In this document: one piece after another, positions 32,708-42,348 of the stretch
Layout: every line of letters begins with the position of its first letter
Position numbering within the stretch: position 1 is the first letter of the stretch
Assembly (NCBI GenBank): GCA_964575675.1
Contig: CAZNRY010000009.1
Location: 1 to 42,481 of the forward strand
DNA length: 42,481 nucleotides
Source: CAZNRY01 sp964575675
Lineage (GTDB): Bacteria; Eisenbacteria; RBG-16-71-46; CAIMUX01; VGJL01
Direction: 5' to 3'
Translations under genes and position numbers: made by a program
Notes under the pieces: model-generated
Database searches by the model: none
Seen by the model: only the letters and a program-made list of their open reading frames with translations
Told to the model about the DNA's origin: nothing

Positions 32708-33838
32708 ATGGCAATGGAGCGTTTCTACGCGACGTTGGGCGTAGGTATAGAGCAGCTCGTCAGTGCCGAGCTGAGCGCTCTGGGCATTCATGTGGCCCGG
32801 ATCGAGCCCGGTCGGGCGCGCTTCGAGGGGACCCTCGATGACGCGTACTTGGCGCTCATTCACCTTCGGTGCGCGTCCAGGGTCGTTCGCGAGCTTGTGT
32901 TCTGCGAGATCAAGGTCGAAGAGGACATTTACGAGGTGGTCCGAGCCATCGACTGGTCGCGCTGGCTGACGCCGGACATGACGTTTCGGGTGACCTTCAA
33001 CGTTCACTCCTCGCTGTTGCGCAGCTCGCGTTTCGGTCTGTACCGGATCAAGGACGCCATCTGCGACCAGATGGTGGAAAGCGTGGGCCGGCGTCCCTCG
33101 GTTGACACAGAATCGGCCGATTTCTACGTCACGTGCTATCTAGAGAATCGACGTTTCTCGGTGGGCTTGGACGGAGCCGGAGCGCCACTGCACATGCGCG
33201 GCTACCGCACCGCCTCGCACGAGAGCAGTTTGCGGGAGCACTTGGCGGCGGCCATGGTGCTGCAGTCGCGCTGGGATCCGGCCGCGCCGCTGCATGACCC
33301 CTTCTGCGGCTCGGCCACGATTCTCACCGAAGCGGCGATGATCGCAACCCGTACCCCTCCGTCGCGCTGGCGAAAGCGCTTCGGGTGTATGTCGTGGCCG
33401 GACTTCGACCCAACCCGGTTCGACGCGCTGCGGGCCGAGGCCGAAGCGGCCATCCGGCCGTCCGAAGGGTTACGCATCAGCGGCGCGGACTGTTCGGCGA
33501 AGTGGATCGAATCTGCCCGCGCGAATGTTGCCGCGGCGGGGTTCGAGGATTTGATCCGGCTCCAGGTGCGCGACGTGGCGCACATGCGTATCGAGCCCGG
33601 ATCCTGGGTGGTGACCAATCCCCCTTATGGCATACGCGTCGGCGACGAGGAGACCTACGCGCCGGCGTGGCAATCGTTCCGGGATCGCCTGCGGGAACAC
33701 CCGGGGACCCGAGTCGCGGTTCTTGCCGCGGAGGAGGGTGTCGAGAAGGTCTTCCGGCTCCGGCCCTTCAAGCGCAACCGCATGAACAACGGGTCGATTC
33801 CATGCGTGTTGGCCCAGTATCGAATCGACGATCGGTAG
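32708..33838 (+). CDS. THUMP-containing RNA guanine-N2-methyltransferase-like protein (RlmL family)
   Basis: The protein has 376 residues. An N-terminal ferredoxin-like plus THUMP part (about 1-160, MERFYATLGVGIEQLVSAEL and SSRFGLYRIKDAICDQM) precedes a class I SAM methylase. LHDPFCGSATILTEAAMIA is motif I and VVTNPPYGIRVGD (about 300-313) is the NPPY catalytic motif. The family modifies guanine N2 of rRNA or tRNA; the best guess is an RlmL-like 23S rRNA enzyme, but it is shorter than E. coli RlmL, lacking the RlmK half. GAGGAAAC precedes the ATG. Confidence 0.9.
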   Translation: MAMERFYATLGVGIEQLVSAELSALGIHVARIEPGRARFEGTLDDAYLALIHLRCASRVVRELVFCEIKVEEDIYEVVRAIDWSRWLTPDMTFRVTFNVHSSLLRSSRFGLYRIKDAICDQMVESVGRRPSVDTESADFYVTCYLENRRFSVGLDGAGAPLHMRGYRTASHESSLREHLAAAMVLQSRWDPAAPLHDPFCGSATILTEAAMIATRTPPSRWRKRFGCMSWPDFDPTRFDALRAEAEAAIRPSEGLRISGADCSAKWIESARANVAAAGFEDLIRLQVRDVAHMRIEPGSWVVTNPPYGIRVGDEETYAPAWQSFRDRLREHPGTRVAVLAAEEGVEKVFRLRPFKRNRMNNGSIPCVLAQYRIDDR

Positions 33839-34475
33839 CGGCCGACGGGGGCGTGGAGGTCGACCGGTCAGGGTGGTCCGATGGGGACGCCCCGGGCCGG
33901 ACCGACCAGCACAACCTCCGGCATCTCCAGGAAGCTCTCGATATCGGTGCGGGCGATCGTCAGGCTTGAATCATGCCGCAGCACCCCTCGCCTCGGACGC
34001 GAATTCTTCGGTCCCTCCGTTCGTCTCGACCGGGCGCGTTGCTCGGTAGGTGGCTGGATACAATTCCCTACACACTTGCTCTGAGGTATCGATGGTTGCC
34101 TATCAGCGATCTTCCGCACCGCGTGGGCGCGTGTCAACGTGGAACGGAGTACCGCTACTGACAGATGAGCCACGCCGCGTCACCTTGTGATTGCGGGTGG
34201 ACCGCGGCAAGGATGTGTCGGCAAGCATCTCGGTCACGATCGTCTCCGCCAACATAGGCCGGGGACGGTGCATACACCATGGCGACGACAGGGACTGACG
34301 CACCCTCCGGCCGTTGTCTGAGCCCTTGTCCCGGGGGCATCCCTCGGCGATAATCGGGTGCGGCATCTTGCGACAACAATGAAGGTAAGACCGAGCGATT
34401 GGGCCACTGTCCCTGATGGCTGGCAAGAGCGCCCGGGACGAGATCCGACACGACAATCTCCATGGGGTGGCACGC
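33839..34475. other. Intergenic region around the repeat
   Basis: This 637-nt stretch holds the 63-bp repeat and a 20-nt sequence at 34287-34306 (GACAGGGACTGACGCACCCT) that recurs with one change at 41769-41788. No gene is supported. The rest shows no recognised element. Confidence 0.4.
34013..34075 (+). repeat. 63-bp direct repeat, copy B
   Basis: It matches 28658-28720 with four substitutions, in the same orientation. Between the copies lie the lipoprotein gene, the second nucleotidyltransferase pair, a transposase remnant and the RNA methylase (about 5.35 kb). No intact transposase sits next to this copy. Confidence 0.85.
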
Positions 34476-37400
34476 ATGACGGAGCAGCCCAAGCCGATCG
34501 GCTTAGCCCGCGTCTTCATCGACCGCTGGAAACGCTCCGGGGCCGCCGAGCGCGCCAACTACGCCCTGTTCCTGGCCGAACTCTGCGATGTTTTTGACGT
34601 GCCGCGCCCGGAACCCACCCAGGCAGACGAGTCGCGCAATGGCTACGTCTTCGAGAAGGCCGTCACCTTCCGCAACTCTGACAGCAGCACGACCCAGGGA
34701 AGGATAGATCTCTACAAGAAGGATTGCTTCGTCCTTGAGGCGAAGCAGGGGGTCGAGAAGCACATCGCAGATGGTGACTATCTCTCCACCGACCAGGTGA
34801 CCCGGAGGAAGGCGGGCACCGCGATCCGAGGAACACGCGGATGGGACGAGGCAATGATCCGCGCACGTGGTCAAGCGGAGCAATACGCCAAGGCCCTTCC
34901 GGAGTGGCCGCCCTTCCTGATCGTCGTCGATGTAGGCCATTCGATCGAGCTCTACTCTGATTTCGAGCGGATGGGGAAGGGATACTTGCCGTTCCCCGAG
35001 CCTCGGACGCACCGGATCTACATGGACGATCTCGAACGGCCCGAAGTAATCGATCGTCTCCGTTGCATCTGGACGGATCCGATGAGCCTCGATCCGAGTC
35101 GCTATGCGGCGAACGTGACCCGGGAAGTGGCCGACCGACTGGCCCTTCTCGCCAAGTCGCTCGAATCCGAGGGACATCCTTCCGGTCTGGTGGCGGATTT
35201 CTTGATGCGCTGCCTCTTCACCATGTTCGCAGAAGATGTTGGCTTGCTGGAGCGGGAGTCTTTCAGCGGTCTCTTGGCGCAGTTCAAAGATGACCCGGGG
35301 ACGCTCGGCCGGATGCTCGCTTCTCTCTGGAAGGACATGGACCACGGAGGATTCTCGGCTGCGATCCGGGGCACAGTCCTGCGATTCAACGGGCGCTTCT
35401 TCCGTGACCAGACAACCATTCCACTGAACTCCGCACAGGCGTCACTTCTCGCGGAGGCGGCGCGTTCGGACTGGAGCAGCGTCGAGCCAGCGATCTTCGG
35501 AACTCTCATCGAGAGGGCGCTCGACCCACGAGAACGTCACATCCTCGGCGCGCACTACACGCCTCGGGCGTATGTAGAGCGGTTGGTTCATCCGACAATC
35601 ATCGAGCCGCTCAGAGCCGAATGGGACGCAGTGCGGGCCGTGGCCATGAGCCTCGAGAGTCAAGTGGACAGCGGAGGAGTGGGGGCCAGCGCGAAGCACA
35701 AGGAGGCCGTACAGCGCCTTCGTGAGTTCCACACGAAACTCTGCTCGATTCGAGTGCTCGATCCTGCCTGCGGAACCGGAAACTTTCTCTACGTGACGTT
35801 GGATCACATGAAGCGACTGGAGGGCGAGGTCCTCCAGATGCTCCATGATCTCGGAGAATCTCAGGAGAAGCTCGGCATGCTGGGTGTGACCGTTGATCCC
35901 CACCAGTTTCTGGGGATCGAGATCAATCCCCGCGCTGCGGCCATCGCCGAACTGGTCCTCTGGCTCGGCTACCTCCAGTGGCATTTCAGGACCCATGGGA
36001 ACGTCAACCCGCCGGAGCCGGTTCTGAGGGATCTCAAGAACATAGAGTGTAGAGACGCCGTGCTCGCCTACGACAAGGAAGAGGTCGTCCTGGACCAAAA
36101 CGGGAAGGTGCGGACGCGCTGGGACGGTGTGACTTACAAGCCACACCCCGTGACCGGCATCGCGGTTCCGGACGAGAACGCGCAGACAGCGGTTCTGCAT
36201 TACCTGAATCCGCGTAGGGCGGAATGGCCGGAGGCCGACTACATCGTGGGGAACCCGCCTTTCGTCGGGAACTGGAGGATGCGTGAGACGCTCGGCGATG
36301 GGTACGCCGAGACTCTGCGCGCCACCTATGACGATGTGCCGGAGTCGTGTGACTTCGTGATGTACTGGTGGAATCAGGCCGCGCGGCGCATGCGACGCAG
36401 GGAGCCCGCAAGTGAGAAGGGAACGAACCACCGGGGCCTGCGGCGATTCGGGTTCATCGCGACCAACAGCCTCCGACAGAAGTTCAGCCGCCAGGTGCTG
36501 CAGCCTCACCTTGATGCCGAGGACGGAATCTCCCTGGTCTTTGCGATCCCCGATCACCCTTGGGTAGATACGGCCGATGGAGCCGCCGTGCGGATTTCGA
36601 TGACCGTTGCCGATCGGACGCCGGGTCTCCCTGGCCGGTTACTCCGGGTCGCGGAAGAGCGCGAAGGGAAGTACGGGGAGGCTGTGGTCACGTTTGACGG
36701 GGCGGTCGGTCGCATCCACTCGAACTTGACGGTCGGAGCGGATGTCGGCAGTGCCGTTGAGCTGATGGCTAACGCGGGCCTGTCTTGTCCTGGGGTGAAG
36801 CTGCACGGCGCGGGCTTCATCGTCAGCCCAGAAGAAGCCATCCGTCTTGGTTTGGGGAGTGTGCCCGGCCTGGAGAAACACATCAGGCCGTATCGGAACG
36901 GACGGGACATTGCCCAGACGCTCAGGGGCGACATGGTCATCGACCTTTTCGGTCTCACAGCAGAGGAGGTACAGAAGCGTTTTCCGGCTGTCTACCAGTG
37001 GGTCTTTGAGCGCGTCAAGCCGGAGAGGGATCAGAACAACCGGGCCACCTACCGCGAGAATTGGTGGCGCTTCGGGGAACCGAGAGCGAACTTCCGCCCG
37101 GCGCTCGATGGGTTGTCACGCTACATCGCAACGGTGGAGACATCGAAGCATCGCTTCTTTGTCTTCCTGGATGCGGAGGTTCTCCCGGACAACATGCTTG
37201 TGAACATCGCTCTCGATGACGCCTTCTGCCTTGGGGTTCTCTCGAGCCGTGTTCACGTCGTCTGGGCTCTCGCTGCTGGGGGGCGTCTCGGAGTTGGCAA
37301 CGATCCCAGATACACCAAGTCGCGCTGTTTCGACGCGTTCCCGTTCCCGAACTGCGATGAGCAGAAGAAGGCCCGAATCAGAGAGGTGGCAGAAGCACTC

Positions 37401-37994
37401 GACCTGCATCGCAAGACTCGGCAAGCGGCGGCACCGCAACTCACGATGACCGCCATGTACAACGTTCTGGAGAAGCTCCGGACGGGCGATCCCCTGACGG
37501 CACCTGAGAGGGGAATCAACGAACAGGGACTGTGCTCTGTCTTGAGACAACTCCATGATGACCTGGACGCCGCGGTGTTCGAGGCATATGGATGGGCGAT
37601 TACGCTCTCTGATGACGAGATTCTGGAACGACTGGTCGCTCTGAATCGAGAATGCGTCGAGGACGAATCGCGGGGAACTATCCATTGGCTACGCCCCGAC
37701 TATCAGAAGCGGCACACCCCTGAACAGACCGGGATAGCTGGACTTCGGAAGGGGAAGCAGGGTGCGGTGGAGCAAGGCACAATCGTCAAGGAGAAACAGC
37801 CGTGGCCCGCTGGTCTAGTGGAGCGGGTCCAAGCAGTTCGCTCCATCCTCTTATCACAGGGGTACCGAGGAAGCGCAGCATCGGTCGCTGGTTGCTTCAA
37901 GCGCGCGCCAATTGATGCTGTCGCAGAGATCCTTGATGCTCTCTGTGCCCTCGGCCAAGCCAGGCGGATAGATTCAGGCGAATACACGCTCTAG
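34476..37994 (+). CDS. MmeI-like type IIG (type IIL) restriction-methylase fusion
   Basis: The protein has 1172 residues. The N-terminal nuclease core GYVFEKAV ... GRIDLYKKDCFVLEAKQG has Glu60, Asp78, Glu88 and Lys90, matching MmeI's PD-(D/E)xK site. The methylase motif I is DPACGTGNFLY (about 428-438), then GIEINPRAAAIAELVLWLG, then GNPPFVGNW (about 590-598), the N6-adenine NPPF motif. Target-recognition residues should follow from about 720 to 1000, and a C-terminal extension of ~160 residues is longer than MmeI's. One protein would cut at a distance from, and methylate, one strand of its site. ATG at 34476 has only a weak ribosome site; an ATG 60 nt upstream is possible. Confidence 0.88.
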   Translation: MTEQPKPIGLARVFIDRWKRSGAAERANYALFLAELCDVFDVPRPEPTQADESRNGYVFEKAVTFRNSDSSTTQGRIDLYKKDCFVLEAKQGVEKHIADGDYLSTDQVTRRKAGTAIRGTRGWDEAMIRARGQAEQYAKALPEWPPFLIVVDVGHSIELYSDFERMGKGYLPFPEPRTHRIYMDDLERPEVIDRLRCIWTDPMSLDPSRYAANVTREVADRLALLAKSLESEGHPSGLVADFLMRCLFTMFAEDVGLLERESFSGLLAQFKDDPGTLGRMLASLWKDMDHGGFSAAIRGTVLRFNGRFFRDQTTIPLNSAQASLLAEAARSDWSSVEPAIFGTLIERALDPRERHILGAHYTPRAYVERLVHPTIIEPLRAEWDAVRAVAMSLESQVDSGGVGASAKHKEAVQRLREFHTKLCSIRVLDPACGTGNFLYVTLDHMKRLEGEVLQMLHDLGESQEKLGMLGVTVDPHQFLGIEINPRAAAIAELVLWLGYLQWHFRTHGNVNPPEPVLRDLKNIECRDAVLAYDKEEVVLDQNGKVRTRWDGVTYKPHPVTGIAVPDENAQTAVLHYLNPRRAEWPEADYIVGNPPFVGNWRMRETLGDGYAETLRATYDDVPESCDFVMYWWNQAARRMRRREPASEKGTNHRGLRRFGFIATNSLRQKFSRQVLQPHLDAEDGISLVFAIPDHPWVDTADGAAVRISMTVADRTPGLPGRLLRVAEEREGKYGEAVVTFDGAVGRIHSNLTVGADVGSAVELMANAGLSCPGVKLHGAGFIVSPEEAIRLGLGSVPGLEKHIRPYRNGRDIAQTLRGDMVIDLFGLTAEEVQKRFPAVYQWVFERVKPERDQNNRATYRENWWRFGEPRANFRPALDGLSRYIATVETSKHRFFVFLDAEVLPDNMLVNIALDDAFCLGVLSSRVHVVWALAAGGRLGVGNDPRYTKSRCFDAFPFPNCDEQKKARIREVAEALDLHRKTRQAAAPQLTMTAMYNVLEKLRTGDPLTAPERGINEQGLCSVLRQLHDDLDAAVFEAYGWAITLSDDEILERLVALNRECVEDESRGTIHWLRPDYQKRHTPEQTGIAGLRKGKQGAVEQGTIVKEKQPWPAGLVERVQAVRSILLSQGYRGSAASVAGCFKRAPIDAVAEILDALCALGQARRIDSGEYTL

Positions 37995-38109
37995 TTGTCG
38001 CCAGCCGATCGTCTGACCCTACCTAAACGCCCCCTTGACCGTGCCCCAGGTGGCGGGTTGGGTGGGGGGGGTCTCAACGACACGCCTCGGGTGACGATTG
38101 GGGCTCCAT

Positions 38110-38217
38110 TCAGGGCTTCGTCGCCTTCTCCTTCTTCGGGAGCGGCGGCACGGCGACTTTGATCTGTCCTCGTGGATTGATCAGATGGCGCAGCACGACC
38201 TTGTCGAATGTCGTCAT
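38110..38217 (-). CDS. Candidate 35-residue small protein
   Basis: A 36-codon ORF (MTTFDKVVLRHLINPRG ... KKEKATKP) has AAAGAGG upstream of its ATG and starts 16 nt after the OmlA-like gene's stop, so it would be second in that operon. The basic Lys-rich C-terminus is unusual. There is no homologue I recognise; chance ORF is possible. Confidence 0.45.
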   Translation of the reverse strand: MTTFDKVVLRHLINPRGQIKVAVPPLPKKEKATKP

Positions 38218-38233
38218 CGCTTGGCCTCTTTCT

Positions 38234-38962
38234 TCAGTCCTGCCACGAGGTCACGACCCCATCCTCGATGTAAACGTAAGGACCATAAGGGGAGTGATAG
38301 ACCCACTGCTCGTGAACGCCCCAAGAACCGACGGTGCGATTGATGTCTTCTGGACTGCCCCAAGAGGCCCGAATTTGCTCTGTTGTCATGCCGAGCCCGA
38401 CCATCCTGCAACTCACCATCGCGAGCATGTCGTCTGACCAATTAGGGTGCTTGCTTATCACCAGCTCGACTCTAGATCGAGTGGGCGGGCTCGTAGATCT
38501 GCCATGCTGCGCATGCATGGAAAGAGCGAGACCAGAGACCTTGTCAGCGCGTTCAGCCGCCTGCATGCGTTGCTGACCCGCATTCCATTCCTGCACGAGT
38601 CTGTACCGTCGATCGTTCTCGGCGACCAGGATAGCTTCCTGTCTCGAGAAGGTCGGTTTCTTGCGGGAGGCATTCAACGCCACTCGGACTTCGTGGTCTG
38701 TCATGCCGCTGGCGGAAGCCGGAGTGAGCCATCGGAGGAGTGAGTCCGCTCTTGCCTCATCAGCCCAAAGGCGGTCAACCACCCAAACCCTGGCTATCGC
38801 TATGGAATCAGCGATCCGGGCCTGCTGGCTCCTAAATGCCTCTCTCGTCTGAATCGCCGGGAGCCTTGCCGGTGGGTTTGTAGACCCTTGGGGCATATTC
38901 GCGACGACGATGACGACCGCAAGCCCGCCGAGTCCCAGCCAGAGTTTCTGCACGGTGGTCAC
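38234..38962 (-). CDS. Membrane-anchored protein with OmlA/BamE-like C-terminal domain
   Basis: The protein has 242 residues. A signal/anchor helix lies at about 6-21. The middle is charged and helical (FRSQQARIADSIAIARVW...), with a coiled-coil-like run. The last ~65 residues (GLGMTTEQIRASWGSPEDINRT ... HEQWVY ... YVYIEDGVVTSW) match the SmpA/OmlA-like small-lipoprotein fold used in BamE-type assembly factors. GTG at 38962 is chosen since GGGGA lies just upstream; the longer frame lacks homology. Function beyond envelope association is unknown. Confidence 0.7.
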   Translation of the reverse strand: MTTVQKLWLGLGGLAVVIVVANMPQGSTNPPARLPAIQTREAFRSQQARIADSIAIARVWVVDRLWADEARADSLLRWLTPASASGMTDHEVRVALNASRKKPTFSRQEAILVAENDRRYRLVQEWNAGQQRMQAAERADKVSGLALSMHAQHGRSTSPPTRSRVELVISKHPNWSDDMLAMVSCRMVGLGMTTEQIRASWGSPEDINRTVGSWGVHEQWVYHSPYGPYVYIEDGVVTSWQD

Positions 38963-39165
38963 GGCTTGTCCCCTTTCTGCGCCCCGACCGCCTTCAGGCC
39001 ATCCCAGGTCGATCTCACCCGGACGTTCCAGGGTGTGATATGCCCGACTCGTGCCAGAGGCCGATCCAGTCCTCGGCGTGACAGATCGGGGCAACGAGCA
39101 AGGCCGAAACGACCATGGCGAGAATCGCAGCTCTCATCGTTGGATCTCCTCTCGACTCCTGCGCC

Positions 39166-41700
39166 CTATCTCGCCACCACCACCCTCGCCGTCCTCGTGC
39201 CCTCGGGGGTCGTGATGCGGGCGAGGTAGACGCCGGAAGGAAGGGGGTGGCCGGTTGCGTCACGCCCGTCCCAGGAGAGGGAGTGGCGACCGCTCTGCTG
39301 TAGCCCAGGCAGCATCGTCGCCACCTTCCGACCAAGGATGTCATGCACGGTAACGGCGATTTCGCTCTCGCGCCCAAGGACGTAGACCAGACGCATGTCA
39401 GCGCGGCTGGGGTTCGGGACCCACTGGACCGCAGGGAGTAGGGCGAGATTGGACGAGACGCCAGGTTCATCCACACTGGCGGGCGGTGCATCCTCCTCCC
39501 AGCGCGCGATGTAGCCGGAGCTCTTCCCGCCGGCCGCGGTGAAGAACCCTCCGACCATCAGGCTGTTTTCGAGGGTTGTCAGGGACAAGACCCAGTCGCT
39601 GGTGCCGGACCCCAGCGAGGTCCATTCCGTGCCGTTCCACCGCGCGATGTACCCCACTGGGGAGTCCCCGGCCAAGGTGAACGCTCCACCAGCGAGGAGG
39701 TCACCGTGGTAAGCGGTGAGCGCCAGGACATAGCTGTCCACCCCAGTGCCGAGTCCACTCCAGGTCGTTCCATCCCAGAAGGCCACGCGGCTCGCCGGAA
39801 TTCCACCTGCTTGTGTGAATCGCCCTCCAGCAACGAGTCGGCCGTTCCACACAGTTAGAGTCTCAACACGCTCGTTCAAACCTTCGCCGATGGGGGTCCA
39901 CGACGTGCCGTCCCATTTGGCGATGTAGTTGGAGGGAACGCTTCCTGCCTGGGTAAACCAACCTCCGGCTATGAGGTATCCACCGTAGACTGCCAGGGCC
40001 CGCACGTCGTTGTTCATCCCTGAGCCGAGCGATGTCCATGTTGACCCGTCCCAGTCTGCGACGCGGTTGCAGATGATGCTACCAGCCTCCGTGAACTCAC
40101 CAGCAGCAACGAGGTGTTCGTTGTAATCGACGAGGGCGCGGACGGCGCCGTTTGTCCCTTCTCCTATTGCGGACCAGGAGCTACCGTCCCAGCGGGCAAC
40201 GTACTTGGCAGCTTGCCCGTCAGCTTGCGTGAAGTACCCACCCGCTATCAGACTGCTGTCATGCATAGCCACCGTGCGAACCTCATTGTCCATGCCGGAG
40301 CCGAGTGGATACCAGAACGTCCCATCCCATCGAGCAACATGGTTCGCGATGAGCCCGTTTGCCTGGAGGAATCGACCCCCCGCCACAAGGTTCTGCTGAT
40401 AGACCGTCTGTGCAAAGACCCAATCACTCAGAGCGCCTGATCCGAAGGAACTCCAGTCTGTCCCATTCCATCTGGCGATGTTGTTCGCGTCCGCACCACC
40501 GGCTTGAGGGAATGTACCGCCGACGATAACTCCCTCGTCGTTCGAAGCCAACGCCCTGACCTCGCCGCTCACACCGACGCCCAACGCGCTCCACGAGGAA
40601 CCATCCCATCGCGCAACACGCCAGGCTGAGCTGCCACCTGCGCTGTAGAAGGACCCGCCTGCATAGAGGTATTCCCCGAGGACCGTCAGGGCACTGACGT
40701 GGCCGTCTCCCATCCCCTGACCGAGGGGACTCCACGAAGCCCCGTCCCAGCAAGCAACGCGGCTGGCTTGGGTCTCACCGGAGAATAGGAAATCCCCCCC
40801 CGCAATCAGGTGGTCCCCATAGACGACAAGTGCTCGGACATTCTGGTTGAGGCCCGCCCCCATGGGCACCCATGAAATGCCATCCCATCGCGCGATTCGG
40901 TAGGCGGTCACGCCCCCCGCGTGATCGAACCAGCCGCCCGCAATAAGGCTCCCGCCGTAGGGGGTGAGGGTGGTGACTTGACTGTCGGTACCTGATCCGA
41001 TGCCGTTCCATGAGGACCCATCCCAGCGGGCGATGTGGTTGGCGGGAATGCCCCCTGCCTGAGTGAATGAGCCTCCGGCAATCAAGCCCCCCTCGAACAC
41101 AGTCAGCGCCTGAACTGTGTTATTCGTTCCCGCCCCGAGCGGCACCCACTGTGTGCCGGCCCAGCGGGCAATATTGCTGCAGTCCCCCTCGGAGTAGAAA
41201 TTGCCTCCGGCGATCAGGCTACCGTCGTACACCGCCAGAGCATAAACGACGCCCAGCCCGCTCCCTAAGGCACTCCAAGAACTGCCATTCCACCGCGCGA
41301 TACAGAGCGCAGGGGTGTCACCTGCGGTCGAGAAGTATCCTCCGGCGATCAGGTCACCCTCGAAGTAGGTCAAGGCCAGGACGGTATTGTTCATGCCTGT
41401 CGGCCCGAAACCTGCCCACCAGTGTTCATCCCCATCCATGCGCGTCTCTGCCCCACTTCTACTGCTTCCAGAGAATGGTGTCTGCGTTGACTGACCCTCA
41501 GAAGCGGGCAGTTCCAGCGGCGCGTCATAGGCGGCAATACGAACGGCATCGCCACCGAGCCGTTGACCCAGGCCAGCGGCTGCCCCGAGATCACCATAGA
41601 CAGCACTGCCGGGCCTTCCCTCGTGAATCACGATGGACGCCTGGCAGGGAAGTGCGATCAGGAACACCAGGCCCACAAGGGCCACGATCATGGTTCTCAC
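39166..41700 (-). CDS. Secreted protein with 14 tandem beta-propeller-like repeats and FlgD-like C-terminus
   Basis: The protein has 844 residues and starts at GTG with GGAGG 8 nt upstream. A signal peptide ends near residue 20. From about residue 80 come 14 repeats of about 44-46 residues. Each has a LIAGG-x-F block, then an IARWDGSSW-x-LG-like block and a short variable ending. These are delta-60/kelch-like blades, so the structure is probably one or two large propellers. The final ~85 residues form a FlgD-like domain (VPNPSRADMRLVYVL ... SGVYLARITT ... RVVVAR). It is likely surface-displayed, binding role unknown. Confidence 0.88.
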   Translation of the reverse strand: MRTMIVALVGLVFLIALPCQASIVIHEGRPGSAVYGDLGAAAGLGQRLGGDAVRIAAYDAPLELPASEGQSTQTPFSGSSRSGAETRMDGDEHWWAGFGPTGMNNTVLALTYFEGDLIAGGYFSTAGDTPALCIARWNGSSWSALGSGLGVVYALAVYDGSLIAGGNFYSEGDCSNIARWAGTQWVPLGAGTNNTVQALTVFEGGLIAGGSFTQAGGIPANHIARWDGSSWNGIGSGTDSQVTTLTPYGGSLIAGGWFDHAGGVTAYRIARWDGISWVPMGAGLNQNVRALVVYGDHLIAGGDFLFSGETQASRVACWDGASWSPLGQGMGDGHVSALTVLGEYLYAGGSFYSAGGSSAWRVARWDGSSWSALGVGVSGEVRALASNDEGVIVGGTFPQAGGADANNIARWNGTDWSSFGSGALSDWVFAQTVYQQNLVAGGRFLQANGLIANHVARWDGTFWYPLGSGMDNEVRTVAMHDSSLIAGGYFTQADGQAAKYVARWDGSSWSAIGEGTNGAVRALVDYNEHLVAAGEFTEAGSIICNRVADWDGSTWTSLGSGMNNDVRALAVYGGYLIAGGWFTQAGSVPSNYIAKWDGTSWTPIGEGLNERVETLTVWNGRLVAGGRFTQAGGIPASRVAFWDGTTWSGLGTGVDSYVLALTAYHGDLLAGGAFTLAGDSPVGYIARWNGTEWTSLGSGTSDWVLSLTTLENSLMVGGFFTAAGGKSSGYIARWEEDAPPASVDEPGVSSNLALLPAVQWVPNPSRADMRLVYVLGRESEIAVTVHDILGRKVATMLPGLQQSGRHSLSWDGRDATGHPLPSGVYLARITTPEGTRTARVVVAR

Positions 41701-42348
41701 GTCCACTCCCTCCTCACGGTAGCGACGATCGAGGGTGTCCAACGCGGTGAGATTATACCACGGGGGGTGACAGGGGCTGACGCACCCTTTGACGGATCGC
41801 GGGGTGGTGGAGGGGGATTGCGTCGGTGGGCAGACTGATCCAGGTGGGCATCGGGGAGCACCTTCCGGTCACCCCCCTCCCCCCGCCTCGACCCCCGCGA
41901 GATGACCTGGGAGCGGGGAGCGGAATCCAGATTCGCAGGGACATGGGCATCCGAGCGTGCTACAATACGCATCGCCAGAGATGATGAGGCTGTGGGGACG
42001 ATCGGCAGTGAAACAGGCGAGCGTGCGGTTGAGCGCAAGATGCCCCGTCGTTGCGGCATCGACCGCTGGTTGCTATTGGGTGATTGACCCGGCCTAGAGC
42101 GACCCCCTCTTCTCTGCCGCCTCAGACGCCCGGCTGAGCCGTCCGACCTCGCACATAGTTCCGTGCATCACCCCTAAACGGGGAACCAAGGAATGGCGGT
42201 AGCGGAAGGGGAATGCCAGCAACCAATGCTCGCGCTTGATCGGGAGGTGACGACCATTGCCATCGGGGAATGATTGTCGATAGCCCCGTGGCCATACACA
42301 TTCGCCGCAATGGCTCACTTGACCGGCTCTCGCATTAAGGAGGTAGTT
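41701..42348. other. Long intergenic region at the right end
   Basis: About 650 nt between divergent genes. It contains the second copy of a 20-nt repeat (41769-41788, one mismatch to 34287-34306) and a TACAAT patch at about 41960 that could be a -10. No gene, RNA or clear terminator was recognised. Confidence 0.4.

Noticed and set aside
33868..34173. Minus-strand 101-codon frame overlapping the 63-bp repeat
   Set aside because: Runs through the repeat and has no ribosome site or family similarity.
4715..37994. BREX or DISARM-type defence island linking the two methylases
   Set aside because: No other components of those systems occur, and the two methylases are 30 kb apart.
39166..41700. 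Regular DNA repeats resembling an array
   Set aside because: They are coding repeats of one long ORF, about 135 nt each and diverged; not a CRISPR.
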